Source: Mycobacterium sp. Marseille-P9652
GTDB taxonomy: Bacteria > Actinomycetota > Actinomycetes > Mycobacteriales > Mycobacteriaceae
DNA: 64,000 nucleotides
Assembly: GCF_902652685.1 (NCBI RefSeq)
Contig: NZ_CACRUY010000002.1
Coordinates: 62,001-126,000 of the forward strand
Reading direction: 5' to 3'
A program made the position numbers and the translations under genes. Below are positions 26,495 to 35,150 of this stretch, one piece after another (positions within the stretch are counted from its first letter, which is position 1; every line of letters starts with the position of its first letter). The notes beneath the pieces are model-generated. The model saw only the letters and a list, made by a program, of their open reading frames with translations. It was not told the DNA's origin and ran no database searches.

Positions 26495-27187
26495 ATGAGC
26501 GCCCCCGATTTCGCCGTGCGGCCGCAGCTTTCCGACGACGTCGCCCGCGTGATCCGCGCCCGGATCTTCGACGGCACCTACGTCGCCGGAACATTCATCC
26601 GCCTCGACCAGTTGGCCGCGGAGCTGGGGATCAGTGTCACGCCCGTGCGGGAAGCGCTTTTCGCGCTGCGCGCGGAGGGTCTGATAACCCAGCAGCCGCG
26701 TCGCGGCTTCGTGGTGTTGCCGGTGACCGGGCGCGACGTCACCGATGTGGCCGACGTGCAGGCCCACGTCGGGGGTGAGCTGGCCGCACGGGCGGCGCAA
26801 AACGTCACCGACGAGCAGTTGGCGGAGCTGAAGGAGATTCAGGCCCGGCTGGAGGAGGCCTACGCCGGTGACGACCACGAGCGGACGGTACGTCTGAACC
26901 ATGAGTTTCACCGGGCCATCAACGTCGCCGCCGATTCACCCAAGCTCGCGCAGCTGATGTCGCAAATCACCCGGTACGCACCGGAATCGGTGTTTCCCGC
27001 CATCGAGGGCTGGCCGGAGCAGTCGATCAGACATCATCGGCGAATCCTGTCGGCGCTGAAGCGGCGCGACGAGGGGCTGGCGCGCGCGGCGATGTCCGAA
27101 CATCTCGCCGCCGGCGCCGTTCCGCTGATCGATCACCTCACCGCACGGGGCGTGGTCGTGGATCGGGTCCCCCCGACGTCGCCCTGA
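26495..27187 (+). CDS. GntR family regulator with FCD domain
   Basis: 230 residues. The winged HTH occupies about residues 12-75 (LDQLAAELGISVTPVREALFALRAEGLITQQPRRGF), followed by an all-helical FCD ligand-binding domain with the metal-binding Asp/His positions (RLNHEFHRAI, QSIRHHRRILSALKRRD). It sits at the end of the fabG2 operon and most likely controls that operon or the divergent acyl-CoA dehydrogenase in response to an acidic or CoA-linked intermediate. A possible operator is the AT-rich dyad near 22060-22075. Confidence 0.92.
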   Translation: MSAPDFAVRPQLSDDVARVIRARIFDGTYVAGTFIRLDQLAAELGISVTPVREALFALRAEGLITQQPRRGFVVLPVTGRDVTDVADVQAHVGGELAARAAQNVTDEQLAELKEIQARLEEAYAGDDHERTVRLNHEFHRAINVAADSPKLAQLMSQITRYAPESVFPAIEGWPEQSIRHHRRILSALKRRDEGLARAAMSEHLAAGAVPLIDHLTARGVVVDRVPPTSP

Positions 27188-27227
27188 GCTAGGCTGCTCT
27201 CGCGGGGGATGACAATTGGAGAGAACC

Positions 27228-27590
27228 ATGTCCCAACTGCTTCGCGCATCAGCGGCCTTCGTTGCAGCCGCGGTCACGGTTGCCGTCGCACCCCCCGCGG
27301 TCGCCGACCTCCTGGACCCGATCCCCGGCAACGGAATCTTTGTGGTGGGGACCGACATCGCACCCGGCCTCTACCACACGGGCGGGTCGGGCTCGGCCTT
27401 CGGCGTGTGGATCAACGACGTGCCGACCCAGGGATCGATGTGCTCGTGGTTCACCTACAGCACGCCCGACGCGAACAAGGAGCACGTGCTGCAGACGAAC
27501 ACCTCGATCGGTCCGATGTACGCGAACATCAACACGTCGGTCAAGGCCTTCGAGTCGCAGAACTGCCAGCCCTGGACGCGGGTGCCTTAG
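27228..27590 (+). CDS. Small secreted protein (Rv1352-like)
   Basis: 120 residues with an N-terminal signal peptide (LLRASAAFVAAAVTVAVAPP followed by AVADLL, cleavage probably after AVA at about residue 26). The mature part contains NGIFVVGTDIAPGLYHTGG, a block shared with M. tuberculosis Rv1352 as remembered, and two Cys (SMCSWF, QNCQPW) that could form one disulfide. A predicted beta-rich exported protein of unknown role. The ATG follows TTGGAGAGAACC. It is a single gene between the GntR regulator and the convergent TetR gene. Confidence 0.85.
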   Translation: MSQLLRASAAFVAAAVTVAVAPPAVADLLDPIPGNGIFVVGTDIAPGLYHTGGSGSAFGVWINDVPTQGSMCSWFTYSTPDANKEHVLQTNTSIGPMYANINTSVKAFESQNCQPWTRVP

Positions 27591-27738
27591 GCGCCTTTCC
27601 GCTTGCGCGCCACCAAGTTTCACTTACCGGGACCCGAACGGTTAAGTCGCTTCTGTCAAACCGGCGCTGCTGCAGGTGGTCGGCAACAGCATGGCGTCTC
27701 GCGCAGAGACGTCGGGGCGAATGCTCCTGTCGCCAACG

Positions 27739-28536
27739 TCACTTTGTTGCGGACGCCCGGCCCCGTGCGCGCGGAGTGGGTGACTTGGCCGTCGCCTTGC
27801 GTTGGCGTGCCGACGTCGACGCCTTCGCGGCCTGTTCGATGAGACGGCTGGCGTGGTCGAGGATGCAAGCGAGCCCGTACTCGAAGTTGGTGTCGTCCGG
27901 AGCCCCGATCCGGTGACCCTGCGCGCTCACCTTGGCCAGCAGGGGCGTGGTTCCCGGATCGATGGCCATCGTGTCCTCGAAGCTGCGGGAGTCGCTGTCC
28001 GCCGACTGATTCTTCTCCGAAAGTCGGTGCAGCACCACCGATCCGCGCACGTGCAACGACATCGCCGAGTAGGTGTCGAACGCGTCCTCCGGTGACAGGC
28101 CGGCCTCGACGAGGTTGGCGATCGCGCGTTCCATCTCCTGGGCGCCCAGTCGCGCGGCCTTGGGGCTGAGCGCCGCGCGGATCAGGATCAGGTCGCACAG
28201 AATCGGGTTGCCCATGAACGTCTTCCGCATCAGGCGCGCATGGTTGCGCAGCGTCTCGCGCCAGTCGCTGGCTTCGACGTAGGGCGTGGCGAACACGTAC
28301 TTGCTCAACGCGCGGTCGGTCATGGCGTTGAGCAGATCGTCCTTCTTGCGGAAGTACCAGTAGATGCTGGTGACGCCGACTCCGAGGTGCTTTCCGAGCA
28401 ACGGCATGCTCAGGTTGTCGATCGACACCTGTTCCGCGAGTTCGAATGCGCCGCTGATGATGTCGTCGGGATTGATGGATCCGCGTTCGCGCCGTTGACG
28501 CTTGTCCGCGGTTGCCTGCTTCGCCACTGTGGGCAC
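27739..28536 (-). CDS. TetR family regulator, candidate master of the 19-bp operator regulon
   Basis: 265 residues. The N-terminal HTH lies at about residues 25-70 (DDIISGAFELAEQVSIDN...HLGVGVTSIYWYFRKKDDLLNAM), and the rest is a helical ligand-binding domain, ending in a basic tail (RQRKATAKSPTPRARGRASATK). The location beside an Rv1352-like gene suggests the M. tuberculosis Rv1353c orthologue. A copy of the 19-bp operator (28602-28620) lies 65 bases before its start in the promoter shared with the divergent SDR gene, the usual place for autoregulation. The same motif recurs at catabolic promoters up to 35 kb away, which makes this the best candidate regulator; another TetR outside the window is possible. 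Confidence 0.9.
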   Translation of the reverse strand: MPTVAKQATADKRQRRERGSINPDDIISGAFELAEQVSIDNLSMPLLGKHLGVGVTSIYWYFRKKDDLLNAMTDRALSKYVFATPYVEASDWRETLRNHARLMRKTFMGNPILCDLILIRAALSPKAARLGAQEMERAIANLVEAGLSPEDAFDTYSAMSLHVRGSVVLHRLSEKNQSADSDSRSFEDTMAIDPGTTPLLAKVSAQGHRIGAPDDTNFEYGLACILDHASRLIEQAAKASTSARQRKATAKSPTPRARGRASATK

Positions 28537-28601
28537 CTCCCTCCGACGTCGACGCTACCGGTGACCTTCCGACGACAGCGTTCCAGCGTTTGTCCGTCTG
28601 C

Positions 28602-28620
28602 TACTGTAATACCTATCGTA
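28602..28620 (+). promoter_or_regulatory. 19-bp TACTGTAA-type operator, copy 2
   Basis: TACTGTAATACCTATCGTA, 15 of 19 positions equal to the best copy at 44141-44159. It lies in the divergent space between the TetR gene (start 28536) and the SDR gene (start 28655), so it can control both. Confidence 0.7.
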
Positions 28621-28654
28621 GGCTTTTTGGTAAAGAAGGCTAGGCGCGCGTGCC

Positions 28655-29452
28655 ATGGATCTAGGCCTTGCTGATGCCACCGCGGTGGTCGTCGGCGGCA
28701 GTCGGGGCATGGGTTTCGCCGCGGCCCGTTGCCTCGCCGAGGAGGGCGCCCGCGTCGCGGTGATCGGGCGCAGCCGCGGAGCGCTCGACGCGGCGGTCAT
28801 CGAATTGACCGGCCGCGGCAGCCCGGACGCGCTCGGCCTCGTTGCCGACATCGGTGACGCCGCCGCGGTCGACAATGCGTTCGCAGAACTCGCCGAGCGG
28901 TGGGACGGTGAACTGAACGCGCTCGTCAACACGGTGGGGCCGGGAGCGCCCGGAACGTTCGAGCAGTTGACCGACGACCAGTGGCGGCAATCCGTCGAGG
29001 ACGGCGTGATGGGCATGGTCCGCTGTGTCCGCTCCGCACTTCCGTTGCTGCGCAAGGCCGAATGGGCGCGCATCGTCAACTTCTCGGCGCACTCCACGCA
29101 GCGGCAGAGCGTCATGCTGCCCGCCTACACGGGGGCCAAGGCGATGCTGACCAGCGTCTCCAAGAACCTGTCCCTGCTGCTTGCCAAGGACGAGATACTG
29201 GTCAACGTGATCTCCCCGGGCAGCATCGCTTCCGAGTCCCTGGTCGGCTGGGCGAAGTCGGTCGGTGTCGACGGCGACGATCCGTATCGCCTCATGGACG
29301 CCATCGCCGAGCACTTCGGCCACCCGGCGCACATGCCGCGCGCGGGACTTCCCGAGGAGATCGGCCCGGTCGCCGCCTTCCTGGCCTCACGGCGCAACTC
29401 CTACATGACCGGCGCCAACATCAACGTCGACGGCGGGTCCGACTTCACCTGA
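28655..29452 (+). CDS. SDR family oxidoreductase
   Basis: 265 residues. Cofactor loop VVGGSRGMG at about residues 12-20, LVNTVGPG in place of the usual NNAG, Ser in NFSAHSTQ, and catalytic YTGAK. The C-terminal PEEIGPVAAFLASRRNSYMTGANINVDGGSDFT is typical of SDRs. It would reduce or oxidise a hydroxy/keto group. It is the first gene to the right of the TetR regulator and is followed after 40 bases by a DapA-like gene in the same direction; both should be under the operator at 28602. Confidence 0.9.
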   Translation: MDLGLADATAVVVGGSRGMGFAAARCLAEEGARVAVIGRSRGALDAAVIELTGRGSPDALGLVADIGDAAAVDNAFAELAERWDGELNALVNTVGPGAPGTFEQLTDDQWRQSVEDGVMGMVRCVRSALPLLRKAEWARIVNFSAHSTQRQSVMLPAYTGAKAMLTSVSKNLSLLLAKDEILVNVISPGSIASESLVGWAKSVGVDGDDPYRLMDAIAEHFGHPAHMPRAGLPEEIGPVAAFLASRRNSYMTGANINVDGGSDFT

Positions 29453-29492
29453 CCCTTACCTGAAAACGCTTGCCACACAGAAGGAGCGCATT

Positions 29493-30497
29493 ATGGCGAC
29501 TGCCGGCGAGGCGCGCGGGTGGGCCCGCGCCGCATTACGGGGGATCGGCGACTCCCTCTACACCCCGTTCTGCGGAACGGACGGTGACGACATCGACTGG
29601 GACGCCTACCGGACGCTGGTTCGCTACTGCGTCGCCGATCTCGGGCACCCGATGCTGTGGTGCACGAGCGGTATCGCCGAGTTCTGGTCGCTGACCATCG
29701 ACGAGCGAAAGCGGTTGCTGGAGGTGGCAATCGAGGAGGGGCGCGCGGCCAACCCCGACGTCGTGGTGCAGGCGTGTACCTCCGCCATGACCGCCAAGGA
29801 CTGCCTGGAGCTGACGCTGCACGCCCAACATGCGGGCGCCGACATCGCGTACCTCCAAACGCCGATGATGGAAACGCACGGCGGTGAAGGCGTGCTGCGG
29901 TTCTTCTCCTACATCGCGTCGCGCACCGACATCGCGCTGGGCATGTTCAACTCCCCGTCGTCCGGCTACGTGCTCACCGCGGCCGAGAGCGCGCGCATCT
30001 ATCACGAGGTGCCGGCGGTGTGCGCCACCAAGGAGGGCGCCTTCCGGCCGGCCAACAGCCGGTTGCTGCACCAGCTGGCGCCGGATTTGGTTGTCTGGGA
30101 ATGCGACAAGACCGTGTACCGCGCCGGGTGGCTGCGGGACGGGATCGTCTCCGCGGCGCAACTCGGAACGTGCGGCTATCTCTACGAAACGCCGCAGAGG
30201 CGGTTGCTGTCCGAGTACTGGGAGCTCGTGTGGAGCGGCAGGCTCGTCGAGGCCATGGACTACGGGCGAGACTCGGGCCTGGACCAGTTCGACATCGACC
30301 TCGGGTCGTGGTGGACGTGCTACCCGGGGCGACCGGACTACTTCACGCATTGGGGCGGGGCGTTCAAGTACTGCGCGTCGCTCCTGGGTCTGCCGATCGG
30401 CGCGTACCCGCATTCGCGGCCGCCGCAGGCCGAGCTGCCTCCGGAAGCGAAGGCGCAAATCGAAAAGGCCTATCGCGGGGTCGGGTTGATCGGTTAG
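29493..30497 (+). CDS. DapA/NAL superfamily aldolase or hydratase-aldolase
   Basis: 334 residues, longer than a typical dihydrodipicolinate synthase (about 300). The Schiff-base Lys is recognisable in VCATKEGAFRPAN (about residue 182), but the Tyr that normally precedes the Asn-x-Pro motif is Phe (MFNSPSSGYVL). The N-terminal LRGIGDSLYTPFCGTDGDDIDW block replaces the usual Thr-Pro-Phe approach with Tyr-Thr-Pro-Phe. Members with catabolic context act as hydratase-aldolases that split side chains off ring or enoyl substrates, and that is the likely role here beside the SDR and TetR. The lysine pathway DapA is unlikely. Confidence 0.85.
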   Translation: MATAGEARGWARAALRGIGDSLYTPFCGTDGDDIDWDAYRTLVRYCVADLGHPMLWCTSGIAEFWSLTIDERKRLLEVAIEEGRAANPDVVVQACTSAMTAKDCLELTLHAQHAGADIAYLQTPMMETHGGEGVLRFFSYIASRTDIALGMFNSPSSGYVLTAAESARIYHEVPAVCATKEGAFRPANSRLLHQLAPDLVVWECDKTVYRAGWLRDGIVSAAQLGTCGYLYETPQRRLLSEYWELVWSGRLVEAMDYGRDSGLDQFDIDLGSWWTCYPGRPDYFTHWGGAFKYCASLLGLPIGAYPHSRPPQAELPPEAKAQIEKAYRGVGLIG

Positions 30498-30568
30498 CCG
30501 CCCGGCGGATCGACATCGTCAAAACGGTTGTGGCGAAATCCCTTCGGTTGGCGTAGGAACGGCAAGAA

Positions 30569-30592
30569 GCCCGGTCACCTTCGTGACCGGGC
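30569..30592. terminator. Perfect hairpin terminator between convergent genes
   Basis: GCCCGGTCAC, loop CTTC, GTGACCGGGC: a 10-bp perfect stem. On the minus strand it is followed by TTCTT, so it best serves the minus-strand gene ending at 30614; it can also block readthrough from the plus-strand aldolase gene. Confidence 0.8.
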
Positions 30593-30613
30593 CTCCCGCC
30601 CCACTATGGCCGC

Positions 30614-30850
30614 CTACTGCTCGGCCTTCTGACGTGCTTCTTCCGCTTTGGCTTTGGCGCGGGATTTCTCGGCGGCCGCTTCCTTCCTGGCGGCAGTGCG
30701 CTGAGCGTCCGCCTTGTCCTGCTGCGCCTCGCCCTCCCTGACCAGGTCGTTGCGGCCGATGACCGTGCCGATGAGCTCTTTGGCCTTACCGAAAACGCCT
30801 TCGATGATGCCCCTGATCGCCTCGACCGGCCCGCTCTTGATGTCAACCAT
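30614..30850 (-). CDS. Small lysine/alanine-rich stress protein (CsbD/MBP1-like)
   Basis: 78 residues: an N-terminal globular part (VEAIRGIIEGVFGKAKELIGTVIGRNDLVREGEAQQDKADAQR) resembling CsbD-type stress proteins, then an Ala/Lys/Glu helix (KAKAEEARQKAEQ). Similar mycobacterial proteins are annotated as microaggregate-binding protein 1. The ATG at 30850 follows GGAGG with 8-base spacing; the longer open frame has no such signal. Function is unproven. A perfect hairpin terminator follows. Confidence 0.8.
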   Translation of the reverse strand: MVDIKSGPVEAIRGIIEGVFGKAKELIGTVIGRNDLVREGEAQQDKADAQRTAARKEAAAEKSRAKAKAEEARQKAEQ

Positions 30851-31088
30851 TTGTCGTTCCTCCCCAGCTCGACGGAATATCTGTCGGCTTCCCGTTGGCC
30901 CGATCAGCGCAAACGTATCCGCGAGGTGGCGCTCGCCACATCTTTGCCTCGCGGGTCGGGCCCCCAGTTGGCAGGGCGCTGATTCGGCACACCGATCACC
31001 GGGCATGCCCACGAAAAGTCGGCTGGTTCGGCTCCGCCCGCGCACAATGTAAGACCGATAGCGGCGGTCGCTACAAAAGGAGATTTAC

Positions 31089-31361
31089 ATGCTCACTCTG
31101 GGTGTCATCGGCTGGATCATCATCGGTGGCCTGGCCGGCTGGGTCGGCAGCAAGATCATGAAAACCGACGCTCAAATGGGAATCCTGCTCAACATCGTCG
31201 TCGGCATCATCGGTGGCCTCATCGGCGGATTCCTGCTGCGTGGTTTCGGTGTCGACGTTGCCGGCGGGGGGCTGCTGTTCTCCTTCCTGACGTGTCTGCT
31301 GGGGGCCGTGATCTTGCTCGGAATCGTCAAACTCATCACGCGCGGCAGGGTCGCCAGGTAG
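31089..31361 (+). CDS. GlsB/YeaQ/YmgE family small membrane protein
   Basis: 90 residues with three hydrophobic glycine-rich segments: about residues 4-22 (LGVIGWIIIGGLAGWVGSK), 31-51 (GILLNIVVGIIGGLIGGFLLR) and 61-82. This is the transglycosylase-associated protein family, induced by stress in several bacteria, with unknown mechanism. The ATG follows AAAAGGAGA with good spacing. It faces away from the CsbD-like gene; the two are divergent and may share general-stress promoters. Confidence 0.88.
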   Translation: MLTLGVIGWIIIGGLAGWVGSKIMKTDAQMGILLNIVVGIIGGLIGGFLLRGFGVDVAGGGLLFSFLTCLLGAVILLGIVKLITRGRVAR

Positions 31362-31385
31362 CCCGAAAGCCGTTGTGGAACGCGG

Positions 31386-31404
31386 TACCGATAGGTATAC
31401 AGTA
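31386..31404 (+). promoter_or_regulatory. 19-bp TACTGTAA-type operator, copy 3
   Basis: TACCGATAGGTATACAGTA, 13 of 19 positions equal to the reverse complement of the best copy, with right half TACAGTA intact and CGATAGGTAT shared with the reverse complement of the copy at 28602. It lies 52 bases before the enoyl-CoA hydratase start and would control the six-gene operon that follows. Confidence 0.65.
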
Positions 31405-31456
31405 TGCGTATTAACTGAGGCGGATTCGGTATGCGCGCGAGGAGGTGCCGCGGCAG

Positions 31457-32299
31457 ATGTCGGCCAGCGACCGCGCTTCGGACGACGCGGTCCTCTACGA
31501 GGCCACGCCGACCGGCGTCGCCATACTGACGTTCAACCGTCCCGAGCGCCTGAACGCCTGGGGTCCCGACATCGCCGCCGCCTTCTACGCGGCGATCGAC
31601 CGCGCCGAACACGATCCCGCCATCCGGGCCATCGTGCTGACCGGCCGGGGCCGGGGCTTCTGCGCGGGCGCCTATCTCGGCACGGCGGAATCGGCGCCCA
31701 GTTACGGTGAGCGGATGGACCGGGCGGCCCAGACCGACCTCGCCGACCTCGTCGGCGAACGCCCACCGCATTTCGTCACCACGCTGCGCAAGCCCGTCAT
31801 CGCCGCCATCAACGGGTCCTGCGTCGGGATCGGCCTCACCCAGGCGCTGATGTGTGACGTCCGGTTCGCGGCCGCCGGCGCCAAGTTCGCCGCGGTCTTC
31901 GCACGTCGCGGTCTCATCGCCGAATTCGGCATCTCCTGGATCCTGCCCCGCCTCACCAACTGGGGCGTCGCCCTGGACCTGCTGTTGAGCGGTCGGACGT
32001 TCCTCGCCGAGGAAGCGGCCAATCTGGGCCTTGTCAAAGAGGTTGTCGCGCCGGAGGAACTGATGACGCGCGCGCTGGACTACGCCGAAGACTTGGCGCG
32101 GAACTGCTCGCCGGCTTCCATGGCGGTGATCAAACGCCAGGTGTATGCCGACACCAATCGCGATGTCGCAGAGGCAACTTCGCACGCCGAGGTGCTGCTC
32201 CGCGAGGCCATGCCGCGGCCGGACGTCATCGAGGGAATCACCAGCTTTCTCGAGAAGCGGCCGCCGCAGTTCCCGTCGCTGAGCCAGACCGACGCGTGA
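31457..32299 (+). CDS. Enoyl-CoA hydratase/isomerase (crotonase) family protein
   Basis: 280 residues with crotonase features: VAILTFNRPERLNAW at the start, oxyanion block GRGFCAGAYLG where the more usual Ala-Asp-Leu is Ala-Tyr-Leu, AAINGSCVGIGL, and GLIAEFGISWILPRLTNWG with a single candidate catalytic Glu. The other classical Glu position (Gln/Pro-Glu before Gly-Leu) is not seen, so the reaction may differ from simple hydration. AGGAGG 11 bases ahead supports ATG 31457. First gene of an operon running to 38244, under operator copy 3. Confidence 0.9.
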   Translation: MSASDRASDDAVLYEATPTGVAILTFNRPERLNAWGPDIAAAFYAAIDRAEHDPAIRAIVLTGRGRGFCAGAYLGTAESAPSYGERMDRAAQTDLADLVGERPPHFVTTLRKPVIAAINGSCVGIGLTQALMCDVRFAAAGAKFAAVFARRGLIAEFGISWILPRLTNWGVALDLLLSGRTFLAEEAANLGLVKEVVAPEELMTRALDYAEDLARNCSPASMAVIKRQVYADTNRDVAEATSHAEVLLREAMPRPDVIEGITSFLEKRPPQFPSLSQTDA

Positions 32300-32318
32300 G
32301 CCACCGGAGAGGATGAGC

Positions 32319-33521
32319 ATGGGGCAATTGGCGTACAAGGCGATCGACGTCGACAACCACTACTACGAGCCACTGGACGCCTTCACCCGGCATCTGGACA
32401 AGAGGTTCAAACGCCGTGGCGTGCAGATGCTCGGCGACGGCAAGCGCACCTGGGCCGTGATCGGGGACCGTGTCAACCACTTCGTTCCGAATCCCACATT
32501 CGACCCGATCATCGTGCCGGGTTGCCTGGACCTGCTGTTCCGCGGCGAGATCCCCGAGGGGGTCGACCCGGCCTCGCTGATGAAGGTCGAGCGGCTGGCC
32601 GACCACCCGGAGTACCAGAACCGCGAAGCACGGGTCGCGGTGCTCGATAGCCAGGACATCGAAACGGCTTTCATGTTGCCGACTTTCGCGTGCGGCGTTG
32701 AAGAGGCGCTCAAGGGCGACATCGAGGCGACGATGGCGTCGGTGCACGCCTTCAACCTGTGGCTCGACGAGGACTGGGGCTTCGACCGGCCCGACCACCG
32801 CATCATCGCCGCGCCGATCATCTCGCTGGCCGACCCGGCGGCCGCGCTGGAAGAGGTGGAGTTCGTCCTGGCCCGCGGCGCCCGGCTGGTGCTGGTGCGG
32901 CCGGCGCCGGTGCCCGGCGTCGTCAAGCCGAGGTCGCTGGGAGATCCCAGCCACGACCCGGTGTGGGCGCGGCTGGCCGAGGCGGGGGTGCCGGTCGGGT
33001 TCCACCTGAGCGACAGCGGCTACCTGCACATCGCGGCCCAGTGGGGCGGCAAGGCGACCTTCGAGGGATTCGGCGAGAAGGACCCGCTGGACACGGTGCT
33101 CCTCGACGACCGCGCCATCCACGACACGATGGCCTCGATGATCGTGCACGGCGTGTTCACCCGGCACCCCACTCTGCGGGCGGTCAGCATCGAGAACGGC
33201 TCGTACTTCGTGCACCGGCTGATCAAACGGCTGAAGAAGGCGGCCAACAACTACCCGCGGCATTTCCCCGAGGACCCGGTGGAGCAGTTGCGCAACAACG
33301 TATGGGTCGCGCCCTACTACGAGGACGACCTGACGGAGCTGGCCGACCTGATCGGTGTCGACAAGATCCTGTTCGGATCCGACTGGCCGCACGGCGAAGG
33401 CCTCGAGTCACCGATTTCATTCACCGGGGAGCTCACCCAGTTCGGCGCGGCTGACGTCCGAAAGATCATGCGGGACAATGCTTTGGACCTACTCGGGATC
33501 GAAGCGACGGTTGCGGCCTAG
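32319..33521 (+). CDS. Amidohydrolase-2 family metal-dependent hydrolase/decarboxylase
   Basis: 400 residues. The TIM-barrel amidohydrolase-2 family includes ACMSD-type decarboxylases and cyclic-ketone hydrolases. The first-strand metal site appears as AIDVDNHYYEP (Asp10, Asp12, His14), His in VGFHLSDSGY, and the last Asp in LFGSDWPHGEG. GGAGAGG six bases before ATG 32319 favours it over the ATG at 32313. It lies between the crotonase and the acyl-CoA synthetase; I infer ring-opening or decarboxylation of a CoA pathway intermediate. A second, smaller family member follows the synthetase. Confidence 0.88.
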   Translation: MGQLAYKAIDVDNHYYEPLDAFTRHLDKRFKRRGVQMLGDGKRTWAVIGDRVNHFVPNPTFDPIIVPGCLDLLFRGEIPEGVDPASLMKVERLADHPEYQNREARVAVLDSQDIETAFMLPTFACGVEEALKGDIEATMASVHAFNLWLDEDWGFDRPDHRIIAAPIISLADPAAALEEVEFVLARGARLVLVRPAPVPGVVKPRSLGDPSHDPVWARLAEAGVPVGFHLSDSGYLHIAAQWGGKATFEGFGEKDPLDTVLLDDRAIHDTMASMIVHGVFTRHPTLRAVSIENGSYFVHRLIKRLKKAANNYPRHFPEDPVEQLRNNVWVAPYYEDDLTELADLIGVDKILFGSDWPHGEGLESPISFTGELTQFGAADVRKIMRDNALDLLGIEATVAA

Positions 33522-33533
33522 GAGGCTCGGCGC

Positions 33534-35150
33534 GTGAGCGAGTGGACGGTCGGCGCCGTGTTCGACGCCATCGCCGACGCCGTCCCGGACCGCCTGATGA
33601 CGGTGTGCGGGGACCGGCGGAGCACCTTCGCCGAGTCCGCGAGCAGGACCAACAGGTTCGCAAACTTCCTCAGTGGCCGTGGCTTTGGCGTGTACGCCGA
33701 ACGCGAAAGGCTCGAACCGTGGGAATGCGGCCAGGACCGCGTCGCGCTCATCATGTACAACGACCTCTACCCCGACATGGTGATCGGCTGCCTCAAGGCG
33801 CGCACGGTCCCCGTCAATGTCAACCACCACTACGCGCCGGGGGAGATCCGCGACCTGCTCGACTACGTCCGGCCGCGTGCCATCGTCTATCACCGCTCGC
33901 TCGGCGCCCGGTTCGCCGACGTGCTGCCGCCGGGCGGAACGGAGTTGATGGTGTCGGTCGACGACGGAAGCGGCGCGGCGCCACTTGCCGGCTCGGTTTC
34001 ACTGGACGAGGCGATGGCCGCTGGCGACCCCGATTCGCACCCGGTCGGATCCCCCGACGACCTGATCATGATGTGTACGGGCGGAACGACAGGACGCCCG
34101 AAGGGAGTGCTGTGGCGTCAGAGCGACATGTACGTGTCGTCGATGGTGGGCGCCGATCACGACAGCGTCACCGAGATCCACGACAAGGTGCGCAACGGCG
34201 GTCCGCCGTGGTTCGCGGTCTCGCCGCTGATGCACGCGGCCGGCATGTGGACGGCGTTCGCGGCGTTGTGCGCCGGCCTGCCGGTGGTGCTCTACGACGA
34301 TCGCAGCAAGCTTGACGTGAGGTCGGTCTGGGAGACGGCCGCACGCGAGAGGGTCGGCATGATGACGATGGTCGGCGACGCGTACGCCGGTCCGCTGGTC
34401 GCCGAGCTGCGCGCCGGCGACTACGAGTTGTCTTCGCTGAACGCGATCGGCACGGGCGGGGCCGCCACCCACGCGAAATACAAACGGGCGCTGATGGAGT
34501 GCCTGCCCCACGTGACCATCATCGAGGGCTACGGGTCCTCGGAGAGCGGCAACATGGCCTTCGGGCACAGCCGCGGCGGCCACGCGAGCGAAACGTTCGA
34601 GCCCCGGGCCGGCGCGTCCGTCGTCTCCGCCGACCGCAGCCGGTTCCTGCGGCCCGGCGAGAACGAGATCGGCTGGGCCGCGCGGACGGGCCGCATCCCC
34701 CTCGGGTACTTCGGCGACGCCGAGGCCACCCGCTGGACCTTTCCCGAGATCGACGGGCGGCGGGTGGTGATCCCCGGCGACCGCGCCTCGATCGAGAGCG
34801 ACGGCACCATAAGGCTTTTCGGTCGCGATTCGCTGGTGGTCAACACCGGTGGCGAGAAGGTGTTCGTCGAAGAGGTCGAGGAGGTGCTGCGCGCGCATCC
34901 CGGCGTCGCCGACGCCCTGGTGGTCGGAAGGCCGAGCGAGCGGTGGGGCCAGGAGGTGGTGGCCCTGATCGCGACCCACCCGGCCGCCCGCGTCACCGAT
35001 GACGACCTCTACCGCCTGTGCACCGAGCGGCTGGCTCACTTCAAGGCGCCCAAGGCATTCCTCTTCGTTCCCGAGGTCCGCCGCCTGGGCAACGGCAAGC
35101 CGAACTACCGGTGGGCCAGGGAGCAGGCCACACAGCAGGTTTCGTCATGA
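33534..35150 (+). CDS. Acyl-CoA synthetase (AMP-binding)
   Basis: 538 residues, activates a carboxylic acid to its CoA thioester. The P-loop-like AMP-binding motif is MCTGGTTGRPKGVLWRQ at about residues 181-197, then EGYGSSESGN, the adenine-site LFGRDSLVVNTGGEKVF, and the C-terminal catalytic Lys in GNGKPNYRW. GTG start. It overlaps the next gene by four bases. It is similar in layout to the minus-strand synthetase at 44237-45889, so the region has two such enzymes. FadD number not assigned. Confidence 0.93.
   Translation: MSEWTVGAVFDAIADAVPDRLMTVCGDRRSTFAESASRTNRFANFLSGRGFGVYAERERLEPWECGQDRVALIMYNDLYPDMVIGCLKARTVPVNVNHHYAPGEIRDLLDYVRPRAIVYHRSLGARFADVLPPGGTELMVSVDDGSGAAPLAGSVSLDEAMAAGDPDSHPVGSPDDLIMMCTGGTTGRPKGVLWRQSDMYVSSMVGADHDSVTEIHDKVRNGGPPWFAVSPLMHAAGMWTAFAALCAGLPVVLYDDRSKLDVRSVWETAARERVGMMTMVGDAYAGPLVAELRAGDYELSSLNAIGTGGAATHAKYKRALMECLPHVTIIEGYGSSESGNMAFGHSRGGHASETFEPRAGASVVSADRSRFLRPGENEIGWAARTGRIPLGYFGDAEATRWTFPEIDGRRVVIPGDRASIESDGTIRLFGRDSLVVNTGGEKVFVEEVEEVLRAHPGVADALVVGRPSERWGQEVVALIATHPAARVTDDDLYRLCTERLAHFKAPKAFLFVPEVRRLGNGKPNYRWAREQATQQVSS

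Noticed and set aside
27591-27738. Possible small gene between the secreted protein and the TetR gene
   Set aside because: Open frames here lack a ribosome binding site or family features; the space looks like a convergent intergenic region.
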